Assembly (NCBI RefSeq): GCF_001667275.1
Contig: NZ_LZHV01000058.1
Coordinates: 186,001-250,000 of the forward strand
DNA length: 64,000 bases
Direction: 5' to 3'
From: Mycobacterium sp. ACS4054
GTDB lineage: Bacteria > Actinomycetota > Actinomycetes > Mycobacteriales > Mycobacteriaceae
In this document: positions 33,947 to 42,463 of the stretch, piece after piece
How positions within the stretch are numbered: position 1 is the stretch's first letter
Layout: every line of letters starts with the position of its first letter
The notes under the pieces: model-generated
Database searches by the model: none
What the model saw: only the letters and a program-made list of their open reading frames with translations
What the model was told of the DNA's origin: nothing
Program-made: the position numbers and the translations under genes

Positions 33947-34224
33947 ACCGCGTGTTCGACCCCGGCCGCGGCTGGCGGTTGCACCCGCAGGTGGCGGTTC
34001 GACCCGAACCATTCGGGGCGCTGCTCTACCACTTCGGCACCCGCAAGCTGTCCTTTCTGAAGAACCGCACCATTCTCACCGTGGTGCGGTCGCTCGCCGA
34101 CCATCCCGACGTCCACTCGGCCTGCCGCGCGGCGGGTGTGGACGACTCGGACGAGGCCCCCTACTTGCACGCGCTGGGCGTGTTGGCCGATTCGAAGATG
34201 CTGGTACCCCAGGAGGTCCCATGA
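33931..34224 (+). CDS. mftB: Mycofactocin peptide chaperone MftB
   Basis: This 97-residue RiPP recognition element binds the MftA leader and presents it to MftC. The conserved GWRLHPQVAVRPEPFGALL and FGTRKLSFLKN segments are present. The longest frame begins at GTG 33931 inside mftA, overlapping it by 16 bases. GTG 33952, six bases after the mftA stop, is a reasonable alternative that removes seven residues. The stop overlaps the mftC start (ATGA). Confidence 0.9.
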   Translation: MRGLLNRVFDPGRGWRLHPQVAVRPEPFGALLYHFGTRKLSFLKNRTILTVVRSLADHPDVHSACRAAGVDDSDEAPYLHALGVLADSKMLVPQEVP

Positions 34225-35408
34225 CAGCCACCGTCCCGCGGCTCATCGAGCAGTTCGAGAGCGGGCTCGATGCGCCCATCTGCCTGACGTGGGAGCTCAC
34301 GTACGCCTGCAACCTGGCGTGCGTGCACTGCCTTTCGTCGTCGGGCAAACGGGATCCGCGGGAGCTGTCCACCCGGCAATGCATGGACATCATCGACGAG
34401 CTGGAACGCATGCAGGTGTTCTACGTCAACATCGGCGGCGGCGAGCCCACCGTGCGCCCCGACTTCTGGGAGCTGGTCGACTACGCGACCGCGCACCACG
34501 TCGGGGTGAAGTTCTCCACCAACGGGGTGCGCATCACCGAAGAGGTCGCCGCCCGGTTGGCCGCCAGCGACTACGTCGACGTCCAGATCTCGCTGGACGG
34601 CGCCACCGCGGAGGTCAACGACGCGGTGCGCGGTCCCGGATCGTTCGCCATGGCCGTGCGCGCGCTGGAGAACCTTGCCAATGCGGGCTTCAAGGACGCG
34701 AAGATCTCCGTCGTGGTCACCCGCCACAACGTCGACCAGCTCGACGAATTCGCCGCGCTGGCAAGCCGTTACGGCGCCACCCTGCGGATCACCCGGCTGC
34801 GTCCGTCGGGGCGCGGCGCGGACGTCTGGGACGATCTGCACCCCACCGCCGCCCAGCAGGTCCAGCTCTACGACTGGCTGGTGGCCAAGGGGGAGCGGGT
34901 GCTCACCGGCGACTCCTTCTTCCACCTGGCGCCGCTCGGCTCCTCCGGCGCGCTGGCCGGCCTGAACATGTGCGGCGCGGGCCGGGTGGTCTGCCTGATC
35001 GACCCCGTCGGGGACGTGTACGCGTGCCCATTCGCCATCCACGACCGCTTCCTGGCCGGAAATGTGTTGGCCGACGGGGGATTCGACAACGTCTGGAAGC
35101 ACGCGCCGCTGTTCCGTGAGCTGCGCGAACCGCAGTCCGCGGGGGCGTGCGGCAGCTGCGGCCACTACGACGCCTGCCGGGGCGGCTGCATGGCGGCGAA
35201 GTTCTTCACCGGCCTGCCGATGGACGGGCCGGATCCCGAGTGCGTGCAGGGGCACAGCGCCCCGGCGCTGGCCCGCCGGCGAGAGACGCCGCGGCCCCGG
35301 GCCGACCACTCCCGCGGGCAACGGGTTCGCCAACCGGTGCCCCTGACGCTGTCCGTGCGGCCACCCGACGCGCCCCCGGCGCGGCTGTGCAACGAAAGCC
35401 CCGTATAG
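34221..35408 (+). CDS. mftC: Mycofactocin radical SAM maturase MftC
   Basis: This 395-residue radical SAM/SPASM enzyme binds the S-adenosylmethionine-cleaving 4Fe-4S cluster through C30, C34 and C37 (CNLACVHC). C-terminal cysteines for auxiliary clusters appear in NMCGAGRVVCLIDPVGDVYA and in CGSCGHYDACRGGC. It oxidatively decarboxylates the MftA C-terminal Tyr and then forms a Val-Tyr carbon-carbon bond. AGGAGG (34211-34216) precedes ATG 34221, which overlaps the mftB stop. Confidence 0.96.
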   Translation: MTATVPRLIEQFESGLDAPICLTWELTYACNLACVHCLSSSGKRDPRELSTRQCMDIIDELERMQVFYVNIGGGEPTVRPDFWELVDYATAHHVGVKFSTNGVRITEEVAARLAASDYVDVQISLDGATAEVNDAVRGPGSFAMAVRALENLANAGFKDAKISVVVTRHNVDQLDEFAALASRYGATLRITRLRPSGRGADVWDDLHPTAAQQVQLYDWLVAKGERVLTGDSFFHLAPLGSSGALAGLNMCGAGRVVCLIDPVGDVYACPFAIHDRFLAGNVLADGGFDNVWKHAPLFRELREPQSAGACGSCGHYDACRGGCMAAKFFTGLPMDGPDPECVQGHSAPALARRRETPRPRADHSRGQRVRQPVPLTLSVRPPDAPPARLCNESPV

Positions 35409-35411
35409 CTC

Positions 35412-36593
35412 ATGGCCGGCCAATGGTTTGAAACCGTCGCCATCGCCCAGCAGCGCGCGAAGCGGCGGCTGCCGAAATCCGTCTACTCGGCGCTGCTCGC
35501 CGGCAGCGAGAAGGGCGTCACCGTCTCCGACAATGTCGCGGCGTTCGGTGAACTCGGATTCGCCCCCCACGTCGTCGGCGCGCAGGAGAAGCGCGACCTC
35601 TCGACTACCGTTCTGGGACAAGATATTTCGATGCCGGTGCTGATTTCGCCGACCGGCGTCCAGGCGGTCGATCCGGACGGCGAGGTCGCCGTCGCGCGGG
35701 CCGCGGCGGCGCGGGGAACGGCGATGGGCCTGTCCTCTTTCGCCAGCAAACCGATCGAGGAGGTCATCGCCGCCAACCCCAAGATCTTCTTCCAGGTGTA
35801 CTGGCTGGGCGGGCGCGACGCGATCGCCGAGCGGGTGGAACGGGCGCGCCAGGCCGGCGCGGTGGGTCTGATCGTCACCACCGACTGGTCGTTCTCGCAC
35901 GGGCGCGACTGGGGCAGCCCCCAGATTCCCGAAGCGATGAACCTGCGGACGGTCCTGCGGCAGTCTCCGGAAGCGGTCTTCAAGCCCCGCTGGCTGTGGA
36001 AGTACGGCAAGACGCTGCGCCCGCCGGATTTGCGGGTGCCCAACCAGGGGCGCCGCGGCGAGCCCGGCCCACCCTTTTTCGCCGCCTACGGTGAGTGGAT
36101 GGGTACCCCGCCCCCGACGTGGGAAGACATCGCCTGGCTGCGTGAACTGTGGGGCGGGCCGTTCATGCTCAAGGGCGTGATGCGCGTGGACGACGCGAAA
36201 AGGGCTGTGGACGCCGGGGTTTCGGCGATTTCGGTGTCCAACCACGGCGGCAACAACCTGGACGGCACGCCGGCGTCGATTCGCGCCCTGCCCGCGGTGG
36301 CCGCCGCGGTCGGCGATCAGGTCGAGGTGCTGCTCGACGGCGGCATCCGCCGGGGAAGCGATGTGGTCAAGGCCGTGGCGCTGGGGGCGCGCGCGGTGAT
36401 GATCGGGCGCGCGTACCTGTGGGGCCTGGCCGCCGCCGGGCAGGCGGGCGTGGAGAACGTGCTCGACATCTTGCGCGGGGGCATCGACTCGGCGCTGATG
36501 GGCCTGGGCCACGCGAGCGTGCACGAGCTCGGTCCGGACGACATCCTGGTGCCGCCCGGCTTCACCCGGGCGCTGGGTGTGCCGTCCGCCTGA
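35412..36593 (+). CDS. mftD: Premycofactocin synthase MftD (FMN-dependent)
   Basis: This 393-residue protein has the FMN-dependent alpha-hydroxyacid oxidase barrel. It oxidatively deaminates the dipeptide-derived intermediate AHDP to premycofactocin, creating the redox-active alpha-keto amide. FMN-binding and catalytic segments are present: PVLISPTGVQAVDP, FFQVYW and LLDGGIRRGSDVVKA. The active-site signature reads SNHGGNNLDG, so the substrate-binding Arg of the usual SNHGGRQ is replaced by Asn. The gene starts three bases after mftC. Confidence 0.95.
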   Translation: MAGQWFETVAIAQQRAKRRLPKSVYSALLAGSEKGVTVSDNVAAFGELGFAPHVVGAQEKRDLSTTVLGQDISMPVLISPTGVQAVDPDGEVAVARAAAARGTAMGLSSFASKPIEEVIAANPKIFFQVYWLGGRDAIAERVERARQAGAVGLIVTTDWSFSHGRDWGSPQIPEAMNLRTVLRQSPEAVFKPRWLWKYGKTLRPPDLRVPNQGRRGEPGPPFFAAYGEWMGTPPPTWEDIAWLRELWGGPFMLKGVMRVDDAKRAVDAGVSAISVSNHGGNNLDGTPASIRALPAVAAAVGDQVEVLLDGGIRRGSDVVKAVALGARAVMIGRAYLWGLAAAGQAGVENVLDILRGGIDSALMGLGHASVHELGPDDILVPPGFTRALGVPSA

Positions 36594-36757
36594 GCAGCCA
36601 ATAGTCGTCCTGGAGACGGGATCGTCGGCGATGATTGACGGCCCCGCAACCGGTGGTACTGGCGAGGTGCCCGTGACGAACGAGCACAAAGATCGAACGC
36701 CCGATGAACCAGCCAGAAAAAAATCGTTTTCTACAGACAACAATTGGTGCACGCCAG

Positions 36758-37489
36758 GTGAATTCGTCCTACCATCACCGAGTGCCCGTACTCGGCGAAT
36801 TAGCGGTGGCTACGTCAAGCCAGCTAGCGGGCACCTCGCCGTCCCTGATCATCCCGCTCGGGTCGACCGAGCAGCACGGTCCGCACCTGCCGCTGGACAC
36901 CGACACGCGGATCGCAACCGCGGTCGCCCGCGGGGCCCTTGCCGGCCTCGACCGCGACTGGCTGGTGGCACCCGCCATCGCCTACGGGGCCAGCGGCGAA
37001 CACCAAAGCTTTGCCGGAACGATCTCCATCGGCACGGAAGCCCTGACGACGTTGCTGGTGGAATACGGCCGGTCGGCCGCCGGCTGGGCCCGGCGCCTCG
37101 TCTTCGTCAACGGCCACGGCGGCAACACCGCCGCGCTGACCGCCGCGGTGACCCGGCTGCGGGCCGAGGGACGCGACGCCGCCTGGTGCCCATGCCTGTC
37201 GGGCGGCGGTGATGCCCACGCCGGGCACACCGAAACCTCGCTGTTGCTGCACATCTCGCCGGGCGACGTGCTGACCGACCGGTGGCTCGCCGGCAATCCG
37301 GCGCCGCTGCCCGAATTGCTCCCGTCGATGCGCCGCGGGGGAGTCGCGGCGGTCAGCCCCGTGGGTGTCCTGGGAGACCCGACCACCGCGACCGCCGCCG
37401 AGGGTGAGCGCATCCTCGCCGAGATGGTCGAGGGCTGTGTCCGTCGGGTGGACCGGTGGTCACCCGGGCGCGACGGGATGCTGACATGA
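36758..37489 (+). CDS. mftE: Mycofactocin precursor peptide peptidase MftE
   Basis: This creatininase-family metallopeptidase cleaves the modified C-terminal dipeptide from MftA. Metal-ligand motifs are LGSTEQHGPHLPLDTD, ASGEHQSFAGT, VNGHGGNTAA and HAGHTETS. GTG 36758 gives 243 residues and the NSSYHHRVP start that resembles M. tuberculosis. A longer frame from ATG 36704 lacks a ribosome-binding site. A shorter start at GTG 36782 lies six bases after TACCAT (36770-36775), as in a leaderless gene. A 164-base gap separates it from mftD, unlike the tight spacing elsewhere in the cluster. Confidence 0.9.
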   Translation: MNSSYHHRVPVLGELAVATSSQLAGTSPSLIIPLGSTEQHGPHLPLDTDTRIATAVARGALAGLDRDWLVAPAIAYGASGEHQSFAGTISIGTEALTTLLVEYGRSAAGWARRLVFVNGHGGNTAALTAAVTRLRAEGRDAAWCPCLSGGGDAHAGHTETSLLLHISPGDVLTDRWLAGNPAPLPELLPSMRRGGVAAVSPVGVLGDPTTATAAEGERILAEMVEGCVRRVDRWSPGRDGMLT

Positions 37490-38898
37490 GCCATCCCCGG
37501 CTGCCCGACGGGTTCGCCGTCCAGGTCGATCGCCGCGTGCGGGTGCTCGGCGACGGCTCGGCGCTGCTCGGGGGTTCGCCGACCCGGCTGCTCAAGCTGG
37601 CGCCGGCCGCCCAGGACATGCTGTGCGACGGCCGGCTGAAGGTTCGCGACGACGTCAGCGCGCAGCTGGCCCGCACCCTGCTGGACGCCACGGTGGCGCA
37701 TCCGCGGCCCGCGGGCGGACCCTCGCACCGCGACGTGACCGTCGTAATCCCCGTGCGGGACAACCTTTCTGGCGTGCGGCGCCTGGTCAGCTCGTTGCGC
37801 GGCTTGCGGGTCATCGTGGTGGACGACGGATCCTTCCCGCCGATCGAACCGGAGGACTTCGTCGGCGCGCACTGCGACGTCGAGGTGCTGCGGCATTCGC
37901 GCAGCAGGGGACCGGCCGCCGCCCGCAACACGGGACTGGCCGCGTGCGGCACCGACTACGTCGCCTTCCTCGACTCCGATGTCGCGCCGCGACGCGGGTG
38001 GCTGGAGGCGCTGCTCGGCCACTTCTGCGACCCGACGGTCGCCCTGGCCGCGCCGCGCATCGTCGGTTTGTCGCACAGCGAGAACGTCGTCGCCCGCTAC
38101 GAGGCGGTGCACTCGTCACTCGACCTCGGCGAGCGCGAAGCGCCCGTGCTGCCCCACAGCACGGTCTCCTACGTGCCCAGCGCGGCGATCATCTGCCGCT
38201 GCTCGGCGCTGCGCGCGGTCGGCGGTTTCGACGAGACCCTGCAGTCGGGCGAGGACGTCGACCTGTGTTGGCGGCTCATCGAAGCCGGCGCCCGCCTGCG
38301 ATACGAGCCCGTCGCGATGGTCGCCCACGACCACCGCACCGAACTGCGGGATTGGCTCGCCCGCAAGGCTTTCTACGGCGGCTCGGCGGCCCCGCTGTCG
38401 GTCCGCCACCCGGACAAGACCGCGCCGGTGGTGATCTCCGGCTGGGCGCTGATGACGTGGATCCTGGTGGCGTTCGGGACCAGCCTGTCCCAGCTGGCGT
38501 CCGTCGCCATCGCCCTGCTGACCGGTCGCCGGATCGCCAGGGCGATGCGCGGCGCCGAGACCTCGATCACCGACGTGGTGGTGATCGCCACCCGCGGCCT
38601 GTGGTCGGCGGCGCTGCAGCTGGCTTCGGCGCTGTGCCGGCATTACTGGCCGCTGGCGCTACTCGCCGCCACGCTGTCGCGACATTTCCGGCGTGTCGTG
38701 CTGGTCGCGGCCGTCATGGACGGCGTGGTCGACTGGCTGCGCCGTCGGGACGCCATGGGTGACGATGCCGAGCCGATCGGGCTGCTGACCTACCTCTTGC
38801 TCAAGCGCGTCGACGACCTGGCGTACGGCCTCGGGCTGTGGTGGGGTGTGCTGCGGGAGCGCAACCTGCGCGCGCTCAAGCCGCAGATTCGCAGCTAG
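37486..38898 (+). CDS. mftF: Mycofactocin glycosyltransferase MftF
   Basis: This 470-residue GT2-family enzyme adds beta-1,4-glucose units to mycofactocin. The GT-A core shows VTVVIPVRDN, VVDDGSFPP, the DSD metal site in AFLDSDVAPRR, and SGEDVDLCWRLIEAGARL. Hydrophobic segments after residue 315 suggest membrane attachment. The N-terminal 80 residues resemble a small mycofactocin-associated domain. ATG 37486 overlaps the mftE stop (ATGA). Confidence 0.93.
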   Translation: MSHPRLPDGFAVQVDRRVRVLGDGSALLGGSPTRLLKLAPAAQDMLCDGRLKVRDDVSAQLARTLLDATVAHPRPAGGPSHRDVTVVIPVRDNLSGVRRLVSSLRGLRVIVVDDGSFPPIEPEDFVGAHCDVEVLRHSRSRGPAAARNTGLAACGTDYVAFLDSDVAPRRGWLEALLGHFCDPTVALAAPRIVGLSHSENVVARYEAVHSSLDLGEREAPVLPHSTVSYVPSAAIICRCSALRAVGGFDETLQSGEDVDLCWRLIEAGARLRYEPVAMVAHDHRTELRDWLARKAFYGGSAAPLSVRHPDKTAPVVISGWALMTWILVAFGTSLSQLASVAIALLTGRRIARAMRGAETSITDVVVIATRGLWSAALQLASALCRHYWPLALLAATLSRHFRRVVLVAAVMDGVVDWLRRRDAMGDDAEPIGLLTYLLLKRVDDLAYGLGLWWGVLRERNLRALKPQIRS

Positions 38899-38906
38899 CC
38901 GCCACC

Positions 38907-40346
38907 TTGACCCCCGCCGCCCCGCACAGCGATGTGCTGATCGTCGGTGCCGGCAGCGCTGGATCGGTTGTTGCCGAACGCCTTTCCAGCGATCCCGGTT
39001 GCGCGGTGACCGTCGTCGAGGCCGGGCCCGCCCTCGACGACCCGCAATTGCTCGCGCAAACGGGCAACGGGCTGCAGTTGCCGATCGGCGTGGGCAGCCC
39101 CCTGGTGCGGCGCTATGAGACCAGCCTCACCGACCGGCCCACCCGGCGGCATCCGATCGTGCGCGGGGCGACGCTCGGCGGCTCGGGCGCGGTCAACGGC
39201 GGTTACTTCTGCCGCGGACTGCCGCGCGACTTCGATCGGCTGTCGCTGCCCGGCTGGTCGTGGCCCGAGGTTCTCGACAGCTTCCGCGCCATCGAGACCG
39301 ACCTGGATTTCAGTGGCCCCGCCCACGGCGCCGACGGCCCGATCAAGGTGCGCCGTACCCACGAAATGGCCGGCACCACCGAGCGTTTCATCGATGCCGC
39401 GCGGAGCGCGGGGTTCGACTGGATCGATGACCTCAACGACGTTGGGCCTGGGCCGGTTTCGGGACTGGGCGCGGTGCCGCTCAACATCGTCGACGGCGTG
39501 CGCACCGGGTCCGGTGCCGGATACCTGCTGCCGGCCCTGGGCCGGCGCAATCTGACGCTGCGCGCGCGGACCAGCGCGGTGGGCCTGCGGTTCGCCGGCA
39601 CCGCCGCGGTGGGTGTCGAGACGATCGGCCCGCACGGGCGCATGACCATGACCGCCGACCGGATCGTCCTGTGCGCCGGGGCCATTCAAACGGCGCAGCT
39701 GCTCATGCTTTCCGGCGTCGGCGTCGAGGAGGGGTTGCGGGCGGTCGGCATCCCGGTGCGGGCGCCCCTTCCGGTGGGCGCGTCGTTCAGCGATCACCCC
39801 GAGTGGGTGTTGCCCACCGACTGGGCGGTGGCTCCCGGCCGGCCGGTGCTCGAGGTCGTGCTCAGCACCGCCGACGATCTCGAGATCAGGCCCTACACGG
39901 GCGGATTCGTCGCGATGACCGGCGACGGCACGGCCGGGCACGCCGACTGGCCGCACATCGGGGTGGCGTTGATGCAGCCGCGGGCCCGCGGGCGCATCAC
40001 GCTGGCGTCGGCAGATCCCGCCGCGGCGCCCCGCATCGAGCATCGCTACGACAGCGAGCCCAAAGACGTCGCGGCGCTACGCCGGGGAGCGGAGATGGCC
40101 CGCGAATTGGCTTCCAGCGCAACCCATGTCGGGACCCCGTCCTGGTCAACATCCCAACACCTCTGTGGCACGGCGCCGATGGGCCCGGAGAGCGACCCGG
40201 GTGCCGTCGTCGATCATCGCTGCCGCGTGCACGGCATCGAAAACCTGTGGGTGATCGACGGCTCGATCCTGCCCACCATCACCAGCCGCGGGCCGCACGC
40301 CACCATCGTGATGCTCGGGCACCGGGCCGCCGGCTTCGTTCGGTGA
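38907..40346 (+). CDS. mftG: Mycofactocin dehydrogenase MftG (GMC family)
   Basis: This 479-residue GMC flavoprotein is proposed to oxidise mycofactocinol and link it to the respiratory chain. The FAD motif DVLIVGAGSAGSVVAERLSS is at the N-terminus. The GMC signatures GATLGGSGAVNGGYFCRG and LCAGAIQTAQLLMLSGVG are present. The C-terminal active-site region is DGSILPTITSRGPH. TTG 38907, eight bases after mftF, is chosen because it yields the length I recall for M. tuberculosis; upstream in-frame starts lie inside mftF. Confidence 0.92.
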   Translation: MTPAAPHSDVLIVGAGSAGSVVAERLSSDPGCAVTVVEAGPALDDPQLLAQTGNGLQLPIGVGSPLVRRYETSLTDRPTRRHPIVRGATLGGSGAVNGGYFCRGLPRDFDRLSLPGWSWPEVLDSFRAIETDLDFSGPAHGADGPIKVRRTHEMAGTTERFIDAARSAGFDWIDDLNDVGPGPVSGLGAVPLNIVDGVRTGSGAGYLLPALGRRNLTLRARTSAVGLRFAGTAAVGVETIGPHGRMTMTADRIVLCAGAIQTAQLLMLSGVGVEEGLRAVGIPVRAPLPVGASFSDHPEWVLPTDWAVAPGRPVLEVVLSTADDLEIRPYTGGFVAMTGDGTAGHADWPHIGVALMQPRARGRITLASADPAAAPRIEHRYDSEPKDVAALRRGAEMARELASSATHVGTPSWSTSQHLCGTAPMGPESDPGAVVDHRCRVHGIENLWVIDGSILPTITSRGPHATIVMLGHRAAGFVR

Positions 40347-40771
40347 ATGTGGGGGCGGCCCCATGGGTGAGGCATGGGGCGCGCCCCCGAGTGGCGATTG
40401 TTCATGCGATCCACGTAGATGGCCACGACAGTGGCAGTGCGCGCGCGAGTGTGCATCGCGCCGACAATGCGTCGCAATATTCGTGGACGGCACGGCCGCC
40501 GGTAGACCTCCCTTCGTGACACCTGAAAGCGTTGGCCGGCTTGATATCACGCCCATACCGGAGGCGAACGCTCTCGCGCCCAGGCCGTGGAGACCGGCCA
40601 TGCCGGCCCGGCCACGCTCTTAACCGGAATCAACACCACATCCACCTCGCCGTAACAGAGATGACCTGTACCTGTCGATATATATTTCTGATACCAGAAT
40701 CGGCGGGCGGTTTCAAGCACCCGCGGCCGCTTACAGCTCCTTGAACGTGCTGGGAAACAACGGCATTGGAA
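40347..40771. other. Gap between convergent mftG and MFS genes
   Basis: About 425 bases have no convincing coding capacity. The gap holds a large terminator-like hairpin at 40351-40388, an AT-rich stretch near 40676-40700 with TTCTG-ATAC-CAGAA (40686-40699), and nothing else that I can name. Confidence 0.6.
40351..40388 (+). terminator. mftG transcription terminator hairpin
   Basis: GGGGGCGGCCCCATG (40351-40365) pairs with CATGGGGCGCGCCCCC (40373-40388) with one bulge and a 7-base loop, four bases after the mftG stop. There is no T-run, as is common for mycobacterial terminators. Confidence 0.6.
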
Positions 40772-42367
40772 TCAGCGGGTGCGCCGGGCCAGCAGGCCCC
40801 GCACCGGCCGCAGCTGCCGGCCGTCGCGGCCGGGCGCCCATATCCCGATCAGCACCGCGGCGACGGCGACGATCACGGCCATCGCGATGGTGGACGCGTG
40901 CATGGCCGCCAGGAACGCGGTCTTGCTGAGGTCGGCCAGCTCGCGGCCCGGGGCCCCGATCCTGCCGGCCACCTCGACGGCCTTGGCCAACGAGTCGGTG
41001 GCCGGGCCGCGCACGGGCGCGGGAAAGTCCGCCAGCTTGGGGGCGAGTTCGTGCGAATACCGGCCCGCCAGAATCGAACCGGCCACCGCGATCCCCAGCG
41101 CTCCGCCCATCTCCCGGGACGTGTCGTTCACCGCGGAGGCGACGCCCTGTTTCTCGTCGGGCACCGCTCCCATGATCGCCGAGGTCGTCGGCGCCGTGCA
41201 GATCCCGATGCCGGTGGCCAATATCAATGTCGGCCAGGCGAATTGCAGATAAGAGGTGTGCAGGGTCAGCAGGCACATGCACGCGAACCCGACCGCCATC
41301 AGCAGGGTGCCGACGAACAGCACCAGCCGCAGGCCCAACTTGGGCACGTACCAGAACGACAGCGCCGAGAAAATGCCCAGCGGAACCATGAACGGGCCGA
41401 AGGCGACCGACGTCGCCAGCGCCGAGTAGCCCATGATCTGCTGTACGTATTGCATGCCGATGTAGAAGAACCCGAACGTCGCGCCGAACAGGATGACGAT
41501 CGCGGCGACGCCGGTGGCGAAATTCGGGTCGGCGAACAACCGGACATCCAGCAGGGGCTGCCTGCTGCGCCCGGCGAGCCGCAACTCGACGGCACCGAAC
41601 GCGGCCGCGAGCACCGCCCCCGCGACAAGCCCGCCCCAGATCAGCGGGTCATCCCAGCCGCGGGTCGGCGCCTCCAGGATCGCGGCCACCGCGATCGCCA
41701 CCGCGGCGCCGATCAGCACCGCGCCCAGCGAATCGATCCGCGGGGCGCCGCCGTCGCGCGACGAGGACACGGTGCACGCCAGCGCGAAGATCACCAGTCC
41801 GGCCGCGCCCAGCGACCAGAAGATCGCGTGCCAATCCCAGAAGCGCAGCAGCAGGCCGGAACCGATCATCCCCAGCACGCCGCCGGACCCGGCGGTGCCG
41901 GCCCAGATGCCGACCGCCTTGGTGCGCTCGTCCTTCGGGAAGGCCACGGTCAGCAGCGACAGCGTGGCCGGCATCACGAAGGCCGCGCCGATCCCGGCGA
42001 CCGCGCGGCCGGCGATGATCTGGGCCGGGCTGTGCAGCAGCGCGGGCGCCATCGAGCCCAGGGCGAAGACCACCAGCCCGAGCAGCAGGGCGCCGCGCCT
42101 GCCGTAGCGGTCGCCGATCGCTCCGGCGGGCAACAGCAGGCACGCCAGCGCCACGGTGTATCCGTCGACGATCCAATTCAGCTGCGACTGGGTGGCCGAG
42201 GTGGCCACCGCGAGGTCCCCCAGCGCGGTGTTCAGCGCCGTCATCGACGCGACCACCAGCGCCACCCCCATGCAGGCGACGGCCAGCGTCCAGTTCCGGG
42301 CGCGGGGGCTACCCCCGATGCTGACTACATCAGTACTCTGGTCAGGCCGGACCAGGGTTTCGACCAT
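40772..42367 (-). CDS. MFS drug efflux transporter (DHA2/EmrB-QacA type)
   Basis: This 531-residue membrane protein has about 14 hydrophobic helices, starting with the one at NWTLAVACMGVALVVASM. Family motifs are present: NWIVDGYTVALACLLLPAGA, GAIGDRYGRRGALLLGL (motif A), and VNDTSREMGGALGIAVAGS. ATG 42367 is chosen because GGAGG lies eight bases upstream; longer frames run into the operator. It is divergent from a TetR gene with a double operator between them, the usual arrangement for an inducible multidrug efflux pump. I do not recall this pair after mftG in M. tuberculosis. Confidence 0.9.
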   Translation of the reverse strand: MVETLVRPDQSTDVVSIGGSPRARNWTLAVACMGVALVVASMTALNTALGDLAVATSATQSQLNWIVDGYTVALACLLLPAGAIGDRYGRRGALLLGLVVFALGSMAPALLHSPAQIIAGRAVAGIGAAFVMPATLSLLTVAFPKDERTKAVGIWAGTAGSGGVLGMIGSGLLLRFWDWHAIFWSLGAAGLVIFALACTVSSSRDGGAPRIDSLGAVLIGAAVAIAVAAILEAPTRGWDDPLIWGGLVAGAVLAAAFGAVELRLAGRSRQPLLDVRLFADPNFATGVAAIVILFGATFGFFYIGMQYVQQIMGYSALATSVAFGPFMVPLGIFSALSFWYVPKLGLRLVLFVGTLLMAVGFACMCLLTLHTSYLQFAWPTLILATGIGICTAPTTSAIMGAVPDEKQGVASAVNDTSREMGGALGIAVAGSILAGRYSHELAPKLADFPAPVRGPATDSLAKAVEVAGRIGAPGRELADLSKTAFLAAMHASTIAMAVIVAVAAVLIGIWAPGRDGRQLRPVRGLLARRTR

Positions 42368-42401
42368 GTGCTGCGCCTCCCCACGGTGGCGTTCGAAGAT
42401 T

Positions 42402-42438
42402 CGAGACCGACAGTCTTGTAGGTAGACCGATAGTCTCG
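42402..42438. promoter_or_regulatory. Double TetR operator between MFS and regulator genes
   Basis: AGAC-CGACA-GTCT (42404-42416) and AGAC-CGATA-GTCT (42424-42436) are two palindromes exactly 20 bases apart, two helical turns. The outer CGAGAC...GTCTCG makes the whole block symmetric. Two repressor dimers on one DNA face is the natural reading. Confidence 0.8.
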
Positions 42439-42463
42439 TTCCCAAACAGGGAGGTGGGTCACA

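Noticed and set aside
34161..36752. 863-codon open frame antisense to mftC and mftD
   Set aside because: Both sense genes are certain, and the antisense product is compositionally biased and without motifs.
36704..36757. N-terminal extension of MftE from ATG 36704
   Set aside because: No ribosome-binding site, A/T-rich composition unlike coding DNA here, and it is absent from the M. tuberculosis protein as I recall it.
40389..40731. Small open frames in the mftG-MFS gap
   Set aside because: Short frames of 60-90 codons overlap each other, lack ribosome-binding sites and carry Arg/Pro-rich random-like translations.
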